A stretch of 64,000 bases of DNA from Tomitella biformata AHU 1821 (GTDB lineage: Bacteria; Actinomycetota; Actinomycetes; Mycobacteriales; Mycobacteriaceae): assembly GCF_000524475.1 (NCBI RefSeq), contig NZ_BAVQ01000043.1, positions 62,001 through 126,000 of the forward strand, read 5' to 3'. Shown here one piece after another: positions 47,810 to 56,836 of the stretch; the first letter of the stretch is position 1; every line of letters starts with the position of its first letter. Both the position numbers and the translations under genes were made by a program. The notes under the pieces are model-generated. The model had not been told where the DNA came from. It saw only the letters and a program-made list of their open reading frames with translations, and did not search any database.

Positions 47810-49366
47810 TCACCGCAGGGGGCGCTCGAACGCGGCCTGCGGGTCGAGACCCGTCCGCATGCGCCACGCGATGAGGGCAAGCCCGAGGCCCGCCAACTGT
47901 GTCGGGTCATCGAGCGAGGCGCCCAGCAGATTCTCCAGGCGCGCCAATCGCGCATAGAGGGACTGACGGCGGATCCCCAGCCGGAGGGCGGTCTCGGACT
48001 TGCTGCCCCGGTTCGCGAGCAGAGCGTCGAGGGTCCGCACGAGGTCTGCGGAATGCTCTGTGTCATAGGCGATCACAGCGCCCAGTTGCTCCGCGATGTA
48101 TGCAGTGAGCGTGGCCGGCTCCACATCGGACCCGAGCATCCGTTGGATCCCGACGTCCCGCGCAAGGATCACCCCGGTCCTGGTGCCGAACCGACGAGCG
48201 ATCTGGACGACCTCGCGTGACTGGCCGACTGCCGCCGAGATGTCGGACAGCTGCTGGACCGGCGCCGCCACCCCCACCGCGCGCACAGCCGCACCGCCGG
48301 GGCCGCCGCGCAGCACACCGTCGACCTCGACAAAGGCGGCCCGCACCCGTGCAGGGGCTGCGGGCAGCCAGCCCTGGGCCAGCACCACGACGTGGTTGGC
48401 GGTCACCCCCACCAGGCAGCGACCGAGCACCGCCTGGACCGCCTCCCGGACCGGGTTCGAGAGCTCGCGGACCGGTGTCCGCTGATCGATGTCGACGGCG
48501 GCGACGAGCACATGCTGGCCCTCCAGCGGCGTCCAGCCAGCCGCGGCTAAACGCTCGGACAGGTCAGCGTGCGAGGTGAGGACACCACCAACCAGGTCGG
48601 TGATTACCGACTGGGCGAGCGACTGGCGTGGACCGAGGTCGGGGTGGCGGCCGAGTTCCAGCGCCACCGCGACGGCCGCGCAATTCCCGACCGCCTTGCG
48701 TCGCGCGGTCGCCCGCCCATTCAGGACGAGCCGGCCGAGTGAGCCGGTGGGTCCGCGGACGTCAAGAGCCATGTGCTCGGCACCCGCCTCCCCACCCTCC
48801 GAGCCCACGCCCCTGCCGCGCTCGATCACCCGACCTTCCTCGTCGAGGAGGTCGACGCCACAGTCTCCGAGGCGAGCGACCCTGTTGAGCAGCGCGGTCA
48901 TCCCCTGCCCCGCCACGACAAGATCGAGGAGCTCCCGCCAGACCGCCTCGCTGGTCCGCGCCGAGCCCAGCCTGCGGCGGAGCAGCAGGTCGTGGAAGTC
49001 CTCGCCCATCCGCTCGAACGGCACCACCGCGCGCAGGACCAAGAACACCAAGTCGCGGCGTCGAGCAGCCTCCACCAGCTCAGGCGGTGCCGCGAGGAAC
49101 GAGCGCCCCACCTCCATCGCCAGCGCAACACAGCCCGCGTCGGCCACCAGGTCGAGATACGCGGTGAGTTGCTCGGGCGACCGCCCGTGGAGTCCGAGGC
49201 CCGTCGTGAGGAGGAGTTCCCCGCCGGCGAGCAGCCCGCCCATCTCGTACACCTCGGAGGAGTGGACCCAGCGGACCACCGTGGTGTCCGGGGAGCCCGC
49301 CAGCACCTCGATGTCGGCGGCCTTGAAGGACGGCAGCGCCAAGACCTCACGCAGTGTGGGCAGCAT
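47810..49366 (-). CDS. PucR-family transcriptional regulator
   Basis: A 518-residue regulator. The N-terminal PucR domain (about 1-125) starts MLPTLREVLALPSFKAADIEVLAG, and the C-terminal helix-turn-helix (about 450-510) includes LLANRGSKSETALRLGIRRQ SLYARLARLE as seen in PucR/CdaR proteins. Members control purine, allantoin and related nitrogen pathways. It is divergent from codA-codB with 142 bases between, so cytosine use is its likely target. The stop lies 17 bases from that of mntH. Confidence 0.87.
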   Translation of the reverse strand: MLPTLREVLALPSFKAADIEVLAGSPDTTVVRWVHSSEVYEMGGLLAGGELLLTTGLGLHGRSPEQLTAYLDLVADAGCVALAMEVGRSFLAAPPELVEAARRRDLVFLVLRAVVPFERMGEDFHDLLLRRRLGSARTSEAVWRELLDLVVAGQGMTALLNRVARLGDCGVDLLDEEGRVIERGRGVGSEGGEAGAEHMALDVRGPTGSLGRLVLNGRATARRKAVGNCAAVAVALELGRHPDLGPRQSLAQSVITDLVGGVLTSHADLSERLAAAGWTPLEGQHVLVAAVDIDQRTPVRELSNPVREAVQAVLGRCLVGVTANHVVVLAQGWLPAAPARVRAAFVEVDGVLRGGPGGAAVRAVGVAAPVQQLSDISAAVGQSREVVQIARRFGTRTGVILARDVGIQRMLGSDVEPATLTAYIAEQLGAVIAYDTEHSADLVRTLDALLANRGSKSETALRLGIRRQSLYARLARLENLLGASLDDPTQLAGLGLALIAWRMRTGLDPQAAFERPLR

Positions 49367-49389
49367 TACTTCATTTTCGGCCAGGGGGA

Positions 49390-49421
49390 CAGTTCGTCAT
49401 AGGGTGACTTCTGCCGAACTG
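49390..49421. promoter_or_regulatory. Inverted repeat in the PucR-codA divergent promoter
   Basis: CAGTTCG (49390-49396) and CGAACTG (49415-49421) form a 7-base inverted repeat with an 18-base spacer. It is a candidate operator for the PucR regulator. The arms share GTTCG/CGAAC with the mntH palindrome but the spacing differs. Confidence 0.4.
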
Positions 49422-49508
49422 ACAGGTTGTCCCTTGGCAGCCCACTGCACCCCTGGCCAGACTGTGACACAGGCCATACCCACCTCATCGAAGTCGCCAG
49501 GAGCCCAC

Positions 49509-49973
49509 ATGAGCAATCCCGCACCGTCCGACGCACACTTCCTCGAACTCGCCATCGAACAGGCGAGGATCGGCTGGGAGGAGGGTGGGGTGCCGATCGG
49601 CGCGGCACTGGTCCACAACGGCGAGGTCCTCGCCGTCGGCCGCAACCGCCGGGTCCAGATGAACAGCGCGATCCGGCACGGCGAGACAGACTGCATCGAG
49701 CAGGCTGGCCGGCTCCCGGCCTCCGTCTACCGCAATTCTGTCCTCTACACGACCCTGTCGCCGTGCTACATGTGCGCGGGGACCGCGCGGCTGTATGAGA
49801 TCCCGCGCATCGTGGTCGGCGAGAACCGCTCATTCGAGGTCTCCGAGGGGTGGCTGCGCAGCGCCGGCCTCCAGGTCGACGTCGTCGACGACGCCGAGTG
49901 CGTCGCGCTCATGGAACGCATGCTGGCCGAGCGCCCGAGCGTATGGCTCGAGGACATCGGCGAGGAGGCATGA
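49509..49973 (+). CDS. Cytosine deaminase, zinc-dependent (CDA superfamily)
   Basis: A 154-residue enzyme that turns cytosine into uracil. The zinc site is HGETDC (His57, catalytic Glu59) and SPCYMCAG (Cys86, Cys89), spaced as in the yeast-type cytosine deaminase rather than the large E. coli CodA. The C-terminal NRSFEVSEGWLRSAGLQVDVVDD matches that group as well. AGGAG lies 6 bases before the ATG. It overlaps the permease gene by 4 bases, so uptake and deamination are coupled. Guanine or tRNA deaminase functions are less likely given the partner. Confidence 0.85.
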   Translation: MSNPAPSDAHFLELAIEQARIGWEEGGVPIGAALVHNGEVLAVGRNRRVQMNSAIRHGETDCIEQAGRLPASVYRNSVLYTTLSPCYMCAGTARLYEIPRIVVGENRSFEVSEGWLRSAGLQVDVVDDAECVALMERMLAERPSVWLEDIGEEA

Positions 49974-51304
49974 GCAGCGTCGACGACCCAGTGGCCGTCG
50001 ACACGGGTCCGCCCGCCCACATAGCCCCCGCGGACCCCATCGACCCGGACTACCCCGTCTCGCCAGTTCCGCTCAGCGCGCGCAAGTCCTTCTTCTCGAT
50101 GGCCGTGGTGCTGCTGGGGTTCACCATCTTCACCCCGACGATGTTGGCCGGAGCGACACTCGGCACGGCCTTCTCATTCGGAAAGCTGATGATCGTGATC
50201 GCCGCCGGCTCGGCGATCTTGGGCGTGTATGTCGCGATGATGGGCTACGTCGGGGCCCGCACGGGGCTCACCACGGTCGTGATGGCGCGCTACAGCTTCG
50301 GCACCAGCGGGTCCAAGCTCGCCTCGCTGCTGCTCGGCGGGACCCAGATCGGGTGGTACGGCGTCATCATCGGCACTATCGGCGCACTCACCGCGCAAGC
50401 CCTGGGCTGGGAGTCATACTCCGCCCGTGCCGCGGTGATGATCGCGGCGAGCGTGCTGATGTGCGTCACCGCGTGCTACGGATACCGCGGGATGTACTGG
50501 GTGTCCTTGGTCTCGACGCCGCTGATCATCGCGCTGGCGTGCTGGGTCGTGTCGAAGTCCCTCGACGAGGTCGGCGGGTTCTCCGGACTGACCTCGGCGA
50601 CGCCCACGACCACGATGACGATCACACTTGCGATCACCACGGTGGTGGGCACCTTCGTGTCGGCCGGGACGCAGGCGCCCAACTGGACCCGTTTCGCCCG
50701 CTCCGGATCGCAGGCGGCGTGGGCGTGCGTGATCGGCTTCCTCCTCGGCAACGGGATGATGATCCTGTTCGGGGCCATCGGCGCCATCACCTTCCACGAG
50801 GGCGACTTCGTTCTGGTGCTCTACAACCTCGGCCTGGTTGGCTGGGGCCTGGTGCTGCTGTTCGGCAACTTGTGGAAGAGCAACGCCGACACCGCCTACG
50901 CCTTCGGAGTGGCCGGCGCCGAGATGTTCCGGAACCCGCGCAAGACCCCATTCATCATCGGGGGTTGCGTGATCGGCACCGTGCTCGCGCTCACCGGCGT
51001 GCACAACCACCTCGTCGACTACCTGAGCCTGCTCGGCACCTTCATCCCCCCGCTGGGCGGCGTGATCATCGGAGACTTCCTGTGCCGCTGGCGCCGCGGT
51101 ATCCCCGAGGACCACACCCCGCAGCCGATGCACTGGCGCAACCTCGGCGTCTACGCCATCGCCACGATTCTCGCGTGGCTCTCCGGCGAGCTCGAGATCG
51201 GGATCCCCCCGCTGATCGGCATCGTGGCGGCCATCGCCCTGACGGTCGGCCTGCACCGGCTCTTCGCCGCGCCGAAGGACGCAGACCAAGAGATCCCCGC
51301 CTGA
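49970..51304 (+). CDS. codB: NCS1-family cytosine permease
   Basis: A 444-residue transporter with about twelve helices of the nucleobase:cation symporter-1 family. Typical stretches are FTIFTPTMLAGATLGTAFSF, TTVVMARYSFGTSGSKLAS, and GTQAPNWTRFARSGSQA. Its pairing with a cytosine deaminase points to cytosine import. The ATG overlaps the deaminase stop (ATGA). It converges on tmRNA with a shared hairpin between. Confidence 0.88.
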   Translation: MSSVDDPVAVDTGPPAHIAPADPIDPDYPVSPVPLSARKSFFSMAVVLLGFTIFTPTMLAGATLGTAFSFGKLMIVIAAGSAILGVYVAMMGYVGARTGLTTVVMARYSFGTSGSKLASLLLGGTQIGWYGVIIGTIGALTAQALGWESYSARAAVMIAASVLMCVTACYGYRGMYWVSLVSTPLIIALACWVVSKSLDEVGGFSGLTSATPTTTMTITLAITTVVGTFVSAGTQAPNWTRFARSGSQAAWACVIGFLLGNGMMILFGAIGAITFHEGDFVLVLYNLGLVGWGLVLLFGNLWKSNADTAYAFGVAGAEMFRNPRKTPFIIGGCVIGTVLALTGVHNHLVDYLSLLGTFIPPLGGVIIGDFLCRWRRGIPEDHTPQPMHWRNLGVYAIATILAWLSGELEIGIPPLIGIVAAIALTVGLHRLFAAPKDADQEIPA

Positions 51305-51327
51305 CAGCAAGCAGCGGAGCAGAAAAA

Positions 51328-51367
51328 AGCCAGGCCAGAGAGTGTGGAAACACTCTCTGGCCTGGCT
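51328..51367. terminator. Bidirectional terminator between codB and ssrA
   Basis: A perfect 18-base-pair stem (51328-51345 with 51350-51367) with a GGAA loop. On the minus strand it is followed by a run of six T residues, so it is a strong Rho-independent terminator for ssrA. On the plus strand it can also end codB, but with no T-run. Confidence 0.9.
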
Positions 51368-51371
51368 GTTG

Positions 51372-51740
51372 TGGAGCTGCCGGGAATCGAACCCGGGTCC
51401 TCCGCCATTTCTCCAAGGCTTCTCCGTGTGCAGTTCGCTAAGCCTCTACTTGGATCTCCGGTTCTCGCGAACAAGTCCGGATGACGATCCCAGTCGCTGT
51501 TTGGCGTCCCGCACCACCCCGCGACCGGGTGGATAGGTAAAGCTCTCTAGCTGATGCCAGCACCCGGATCGAGAGCGAACCCGGACTGACAGATCTACAC
51601 GGGCTGCTTAGGCAGCGAGCGTGAGATCGCGCTGATTGGTATCGGCGCTTATTGGTTTGCAGCGACGCTTACGGTGGTCTCCTGCCTGCACCGACACGCT
51701 TCCCTTGAATCTATGTACGCAGTCGAAACCGTTCAGCCCC
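51372..51740 (-). ncRNA. ssrA: Transfer-messenger RNA (tmRNA)
   Basis: The 5' end GGGGCTG (51740-51734) pairs with the 3' CAGCTCC (51379-51373), forming the tRNA-Ala-like acceptor stem; the T-arm ACCCGGGTTCGATTCCCGG is near the 3' end. The tag reading frame is at 51646-51608, coding ADTNQRDLTLAA and then a TAA stop. It rescues stalled ribosomes with SmpB and ClpXP. CCA is not encoded. A 7-base-pair hairpin (51745-51751 with 51760-51766) lies just upstream in the expected precursor. Confidence 0.95.
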
Positions 51741-51900
51741 GTACATCCGCACAACTGCATGCGGATACCCCACTGTAGACCCTTCCGCCCGCAAATTCAC
51801 CCCACCACCCGTGGCGGACTACCGGCTGGACCACTTCCCATGTTAGACATGACCATTGTCACACCTGGCCGAGCGTCCAACAATCTGGAAGTCGAGAGAG

Positions 51901-54027
51901 ATGCGCCTATCCCCGTTAAGGCTGGCCACGTTGGCCGCATCGGCGTTGATGGTCGTCGGCGGGGCCACAGTGGCTGTCGCCGCACCCGCAGCGCCCCCCG
52001 CCAACCCGGGCGGCAACGCTGGCGGAGCCTCCGTGTTGTCGCCGATCCCGGGCCAGGGCCCGGCCACCGATCCGGTCTACGGCCTGGCGGGCGGCTGCTA
52101 CGCGCTCGCGGCGAGCACCGGCGGCTTCATCCAGCGTGCGGGCGACGGCTACGCGGCATCAGCTGACAGCGCCGGGGCCGAGTCCTTCCGCGCGCAGGCC
52201 GCGCAGCTCGGCCGGTTTCTGTTCTTCGGCAGCGATGAGGCGATGATCGCCGCGAACTCCGGCGCGGTAGTCGCGTCCGCCGCTGCGGGGCCCGGCGCCG
52301 ACTGGACCGTCGCCTACGCGGACGGCGCGTACACAATCGCCAGCACCGCGTCGGGCGAGCGTCTAGGCGTCGTCCCCGGCTCCGACGCTCTGGTGGTGCT
52401 CGGCCTCGACGCCACGAAGGCCGACGGCGAGTTCCAACTGACGACGGCCAGCGGCTGCGCCACGTTCCCCGAGGCCGGGGTCAACGCGACCGGCGCCCCC
52501 TTCACCGGCACCGATGCCAACGGAAACCTGCAGGGCTACGCAGACACCCACGTCCACCAGGCCACACAGGGATTCATCGGCGGGATGGTGCACTGCGGGC
52601 ATCCCTATGACCCGCTGGGCATCACCGTCGCCCTGAAGGACTGCGCGGACCATGGGGCCAGCGGCGAGACGGCGCTGCTGGAGAAGATCCTCTCCGGAGA
52701 TGACCCGCTCGCGCCGCACGACACCGCCGGCTGGCCGAACTTCGAGCACAACCCCACGGCGGGCACGCAGACCCACGAGCAGACTTACTACCGCTCCGTG
52801 GAGCGCTCGTGGCGTGGCGGCCAGCGCATCCACACGAACCTGTTCGTGACTAACGACGTGCTGTGCGAGCTGTATCCGCTCAAGGACACCACCTGCAACG
52901 GCATGGAGGTTATGCGGATCCAGTACCGGCAGCTCCATGATCTGCAGGACTATATAGACGCCCAGTACGGCGGGCCGGGCCGCGGCTGGTTCCGCATCGT
53001 CACCACTTTTGAACAGGGCCGCGAGGTCATCGAGTCCGGCCGACTCGCCGTCGTCATGGGTGTGGAGATCTCCGACCTGTTCGGCTGCACGATCACGGAC
53101 GGAGTCCCGCAGTGCGACGAGGCGGACATCGACGCCGGCCTCGACGAGCTGCAGGAGCTGGGCATCCAGCAGATTGTGCTGGTGCACAAGTTCGACAACG
53201 CCCTCGGCGGCACCCGGATGGACTCCGACTTCAATGGCCTGGCCGTGAACATCGGCAACTTCATCGCCACCGGCCGATTCTGGCAGGTCGAGCCGTGCAC
53301 CACCGAGCTTGAGGACAACGCGCAGCCGATCGCCATCCCCGGCGCGGACGCGCTGACAGGGGCACTCCCCGCGGGTGTCACCGTGCCCGTCTATCCGGCC
53401 GGCCACAACTGCAATGCGGTGGGCCTGACCGGCCTTGGCGACTACGCGGTGCGCGGCATGGTCGACCGCGGCATAACGGTGGACCTCGACCACCTCTCGG
53501 CGAAGGCCTCCGACCAGGTGCTCAACATCCTGGAGGAGACCAGGTACCCGCGGGTGATATCGAGCCACAGCTGGACTGACAAGCGCAACTTCCAGCGCAT
53601 CTTGGCGCTGGGCGGCTTCGTCGGCGCCTACGCGAACGGCATGGACGAGATGCCCGAGAACCGCGGCCGCGACGCCGGCTTCGTCGAGAACTGGAAGTAC
53701 ACCCGCGCGCACAGTGACCCGTCGCGCCTGTTCGGCTTCGGCTATGGCTCAGACACCAACGGGTTCGCCCCCCAGGCCGCGGCGCGGGAGACCGCCACCG
53801 CCCCGCCGGTGACCTACCCGTTCACCGCGTTCGACGGCACTGTCCTGGACCGGAACCAGATGGGCAGCCGGACCTTCGACATCAATACGGACGGCCGCGC
53901 CCAGTACGGCCTGACCCCCGATTGGATCGAGGACGGCCGCCTGGTCGCGGGCGCCCAGGGCTCGCAGTTCCAAGCGGACATGGCCAACGGCGCAGAGGCC
54001 TACCTGCGCACGTGGGAAGGCCGCTAG
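51901..54027 (+). CDS. Secreted amidohydrolase/M19-like metal hydrolase
   Basis: A 708-residue exported protein. The signal peptide (residues 1-27, ending AVAA) is followed by a Pro/Gly linker and a beta-rich domain (about 55-205), then a metal-dependent TIM-barrel part. Its metal ligands seem to be DTHVH (Asp215, His217, His219), VVMGVEISDLF, LVHKFDN, VDLDHLSAKA, VISSHSW and GYGSDTNGF, the layout of membrane dipeptidase (M19)-like amidohydrolases. Eight or more cysteines in pairs suggest disulfides. The substrate is unknown; a lactone, amide or peptide outside the cell is possible. The ATG is chosen at the signal peptide, with GAGAG upstream. Confidence 0.65.
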   Translation: MRLSPLRLATLAASALMVVGGATVAVAAPAAPPANPGGNAGGASVLSPIPGQGPATDPVYGLAGGCYALAASTGGFIQRAGDGYAASADSAGAESFRAQAAQLGRFLFFGSDEAMIAANSGAVVASAAAGPGADWTVAYADGAYTIASTASGERLGVVPGSDALVVLGLDATKADGEFQLTTASGCATFPEAGVNATGAPFTGTDANGNLQGYADTHVHQATQGFIGGMVHCGHPYDPLGITVALKDCADHGASGETALLEKILSGDDPLAPHDTAGWPNFEHNPTAGTQTHEQTYYRSVERSWRGGQRIHTNLFVTNDVLCELYPLKDTTCNGMEVMRIQYRQLHDLQDYIDAQYGGPGRGWFRIVTTFEQGREVIESGRLAVVMGVEISDLFGCTITDGVPQCDEADIDAGLDELQELGIQQIVLVHKFDNALGGTRMDSDFNGLAVNIGNFIATGRFWQVEPCTTELEDNAQPIAIPGADALTGALPAGVTVPVYPAGHNCNAVGLTGLGDYAVRGMVDRGITVDLDHLSAKASDQVLNILEETRYPRVISSHSWTDKRNFQRILALGGFVGAYANGMDEMPENRGRDAGFVENWKYTRAHSDPSRLFGFGYGSDTNGFAPQAAARETATAPPVTYPFTAFDGTVLDRNQMGSRTFDINTDGRAQYGLTPDWIEDGRLVAGAQGSQFQADMANGAEAYLRTWEGR

Positions 54028-54071
54028 AGCGCGAGCATTGCGCGGACGACGAAGCGCGAGGCGATACGCGA

Positions 54072-54590
54072 CTAGCTGCGCATGCCCTTGATCCGCCGGC
54101 CCAGCTCGCGGGTCACCTCGCGCTCGGCGGTGCGCCGGGCCAGGTCATGGCGCTTGTCGTAGTCCTGCTTGCCGCGGGCCAGGGCCAGCTCGACCTTGAC
54201 CTTGCCGCCGGAGAAGTACATCGACAGCGGGACCAGCGTCAGGCTGCCCTCCTTGGTCTTGCCGATGAGCAGCTCGATCTGCCGGCGATGCAGCAGCAGC
54301 TTGCGGACCCGCCGCGGCGCGTGGTTGGTCCACGTGCCGTGCGAGTACTCGGGGATGTGCAGCCCACGCAGCCAGATCTCGCCGTTGTCGACGGTCGCGA
54401 ACGCGTCGACCAGCGAGGCCTTCCCCTCACGCAAGCTCTTGACCTCGGTGCCGACCAGCGCGATACCGGCCTCGTAGGTGTCGAGCACCTCGTAGTTGTG
54501 CCGCGCCTTCTTATTCCTCGCGATGGTCCGCTGCTTGACAGGGACCTCGGCCTTCTTCTTCTCGGCCCGCTGAACACTCATTTTTGCCAT
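54072..54590 (-). CDS. smpB: SsrA-binding protein SmpB
   Basis: A 172-residue tmRNA partner. The OB-fold pattern is standard: [47 protein letters not shown], and the Lys/Arg-rich tail [19 protein letters not shown] that enters the mRNA channel. The ATG at 54590 has GGGAG 5 bases upstream, within the end of ftsX; 2 bases separate the ftsX stop from it. An ATG three codons later is possible. Confidence 0.96.
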   Translation of the reverse strand: MAKMSVQRAEKKKAEVPVKQRTIARNKKARHNYEVLDTYEAGIALVGTEVKSLREGKASLVDAFATVDNGEIWLRGLHIPEYSHGTWTNHAPRRVRKLLLHRRQIELLIGKTKEGSLTLVPLSMYFSGGKVKVELALARGKQDYDKRHDLARRTAEREVTRELGRRIKGMRS

Positions 54591-54592
54591 GG

Positions 54593-55495
54593 TTACTCCC
54601 GAACGTACAGGCGCAGCGTGACCCACGCGGTCAGACCTGCGAACACCACGCCCAGACCGATGAGGATCGGCGAGATCAGGCCGATGTCGGCATTGGTGAT
54701 CTGCGCGAACGTGTTGGAACGGTATATCTCCGCGAGGACGTCGTCGAGGAAGATGTTCTTCGCGACGAACAGCCCGCCGATGGCCAGTCCGGCGCCGATC
54801 AGCGCGGCGACCACGGCCTCGAGCAGGAACGGCAGCTGGGTGAACCAGCGCGAGGCGCCCACGAGGCGCATCACACCGACCTCCGTCTTCCGGCTGTACG
54901 CCGCGATCTGGATCATGTTGGCCATCAGCAAGATGGCGCCCAGGCCCTGCACCAGCGCCACCGCGAACGCCGCGTTGCGCACACCGTTGAGCACCGAGAT
55001 CAGCTGGTCCACCAGCTCCTTCTCAGTGCGGATGCTGTCCACGCCGGGTCGCTCGGAGAACTCGGACCGGATCTCCGCGAAGCGGTCCGGGTCCGGCACC
55101 TTGAGGCGGAACGACGACGTCAGAGTGTCCGGGTCCAGCAAGGCCAGCATCTCGGAGTCGTTCTTGAACGTCTCCTTGAACATCTCGTTCGCGGCCTCTT
55201 GGTCCACGAAGCGGACGCTCTCCACGCCGGGGGTGTTCTCGAGGTCCGAGCGGAGCGTCGCGCACGTCGTGTCGGAGCAGGTGGGGTCGAGCAGCGTGAC
55301 GTCGAGCGTCAAGTAGACCTCGATCTCCACGCGGTCCATGTAGAGCGCTTGGGTCTCGTTGCTCATCCGCACCACCAGGAGGCCGCTGCCCAGCAGGCCG
55401 AGCGAGATCGCTGTCGTGATGACCATCGCGATGGTCATGGTGATGTTTCGGCGTAATCCGCTGAGGACTTCGCTGATGATGAAATTCACGCGCAT
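54593..55495 (-). CDS. ftsX: Cell division protein FtsX
   Basis: A 300-residue membrane partner of FtsE with four transmembrane segments: one near the N-terminus ([20 protein letters not shown]), a large extracellular loop with a cysteine pair ([13 protein letters not shown]), and three near the C-terminus. The complex activates extracellular peptidoglycan hydrolases such as RipC in mycobacteria. It follows ftsE after 57 bases. Confidence 0.95.
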   Translation of the reverse strand: MRVNFIISEVLSGLRRNITMTIAMVITTAISLGLLGSGLLVVRMSNETQALYMDRVEIEVYLTLDVTLLDPTCSDTTCATLRSDLENTPGVESVRFVDQEAANEMFKETFKNDSEMLALLDPDTLTSSFRLKVPDPDRFAEIRSEFSERPGVDSIRTEKELVDQLISVLNGVRNAAFAVALVQGLGAILLMANMIQIAAYSRKTEVGVMRLVGASRWFTQLPFLLEAVVAALIGAGLAIGGLFVAKNIFLDDVLAEIYRSNTFAQITNADIGLISPILIGLGVVFAGLTAWVTLRLYVRE

Positions 55496-55552
55496 GTGGT
55501 GTGGTCTCCGGTTCGTGTCTAAGTCGTCGTATCGAGCTTGCCGGCTGGCGGG

Positions 55553-56242
55553 TTATCTGCCGACGCCGTAGACGCCTCTCGCCTCGTCGCGGATGACCTT
55601 GCCCAGCTGCAGCTCGATCACGCGCCGGCGCATCGAGTCCACGATCTCGTGATCGTGCGTGGCCATGAGCACCGTCGTGCCGGTGCGGTTGATCCGGTCC
55701 AGCAGCAGCATGATGTCGCCGCTGGTGTCCGGGTCGAGGTTGCCAGTGGGCTCGTCCGCCAGCAGCAGCAGCGGCCGGTTGACGAATGCGCGCGCGATGG
55801 CGACGCGCTGCTGCTCGCCGCCAGAGAGCTCATGCGGCAGCCGGTGCGCCTTGCCCGAGAGCCCGACGAGGTCGAGCACCTCGGGCACTACCTTCGCGAT
55901 CGCGTCCGGGCGCTTGCCGATCACCTCGAGCGCGAAGGCCACGTTGTCCTGCACGGACTTCTGCTGCAGCAGCCGGAAATCCTGGAACACGCAGCCCACC
56001 ACCTGGCGGAGCTTCGGCACGCGGCGACTGGAGAGTTTGTTCACATGAAACTCGCCCAGGTGCACATCACCCGAGGTGGGAACCTCGTCCTTGAGCAACA
56101 GCTTGAGGAAAGTCGACTTCCCAGAGCCCGACGGGCCGATGAGAAAGGCGAACTCGCCCTTGTCGATCTTGACGTTCACCTTGTCCAAAGCCGGCCGCGT
56201 TGACGTGCGATATGACTTGGAGACGTTCTCGAGACGGATCAC
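55553..56242 (-). CDS. ftsE: Cell division ATP-binding protein FtsE
   Basis: A 229-residue ABC ATPase. Walker A is [15 protein letters not shown], the signature is [13 protein letters not shown], and Walker B is [16 protein letters not shown]. The GTG start at 56242 gives exactly the length of mycobacterial FtsE and lies 8 bases after a TAGACT hexamer without a ribosome-binding site; an ATG nine codons further upstream would lie beyond that -10 and is less likely. It works with FtsX at the septum. Confidence 0.95.
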   Translation of the reverse strand: MIRLENVSKSYRTSTRPALDKVNVKIDKGEFAFLIGPSGSGKSTFLKLLLKDEVPTSGDVHLGEFHVNKLSSRRVPKLRQVVGCVFQDFRLLQQKSVQDNVAFALEVIGKRPDAIAKVVPEVLDLVGLSGKAHRLPHELSGGEQQRVAIARAFVNRPLLLLADEPTGNLDPDTSGDIMLLLDRINRTGTTVLMATHDHEIVDSMRRRVIELQLGKVIRDEARGVYGVGR

Positions 56243-56250
56243 GGAGAGCC

Positions 56251-56256
56251 AGTCTA
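56251..56256 (-). promoter_or_regulatory. -10 element TAGACT of a leaderless ftsE promoter
   Basis: On the minus strand TAGACT is followed by 8 bases and GTG 56242. No ribosome-binding site lies between. Confidence 0.55.
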
Positions 56257-56320
56257 GCCATGTTCTCAAATCTTGCCGATGAGACGCGCGGCCGGACTCC
56301 GATCAGGGCGTGCACGGGGA

Positions 56321-56836
56321 TCAGGGCGTGGTGGGCGGCGCAGACGTCGGGGCCGCACTGGTCGGCTCCGTCGTGCCACGTTCCGTCCCGTCCGCGGGTG
56401 GGGCCGACTGCGACGGCTCCGCGGTCGTCGGCGTCGCACCCTCTGCACCCGTCGGAGCCTCCTTGCTGCTCGGCTCAATCGAGGACGTGGGAGTCGGTGT
56501 CGCGGTGGTCCGCGGCCGCTCCGTGGTGGCGGACGACCCGCTCGTGTCGGCGGGGGCCGTCTTGTCCTCTTGCTGCTCGGAGGTCGGCGCCGGAGCGGGC
56601 GGCCCGACGGTGGGCGCCGGGCGCAACGTTTGGTACAGCCACAGCACGCCGAGGAACGCCACGATGAGCACGACGGTGGAGATCCGGATCCGGTTGTAGA
56701 TCCGGCCGTTCGCGAAGATCTGGCGCGGCGGCTTGCGGAGTCGGACCCCGAGCTCCCCCATCCACCGCTGCAGTTCCTGCCACCGCCTGCGCCTGGCCTC
56801 GGGCGGGTGCTCGGGTGCGGACTGGTCCCCGGTCAT
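56321..56836 (-). CDS. Single-pass membrane protein with a Pro/Thr/Ser-rich outside tail
   Basis: A 171-residue protein of unknown function. Residues 1-50 are basic and cytoplasmic, residues about 52-68 form one helix (TVVLIVAFLGVLWLY), and the last 100 residues are almost only Pro, Thr, Ser, Ala, Glu and Gly, an extended tail likely to be O-mannosylated or to span the wall. The start overlaps the mscS stop by 4 bases (ATGA). Such proteins accompany mscS-prfB in related genomes. No enzyme motif is present. Confidence 0.7.
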   Translation of the reverse strand: MTGDQSAPEHPPEARRRRWQELQRWMGELGVRLRKPPRQIFANGRIYNRIRISTVVLIVAFLGVLWLYQTLRPAPTVGPPAPAPTSEQQEDKTAPADTSGSSATTERPRTTATPTPTSSIEPSSKEAPTGAEGATPTTAEPSQSAPPADGTERGTTEPTSAAPTSAPPTTP

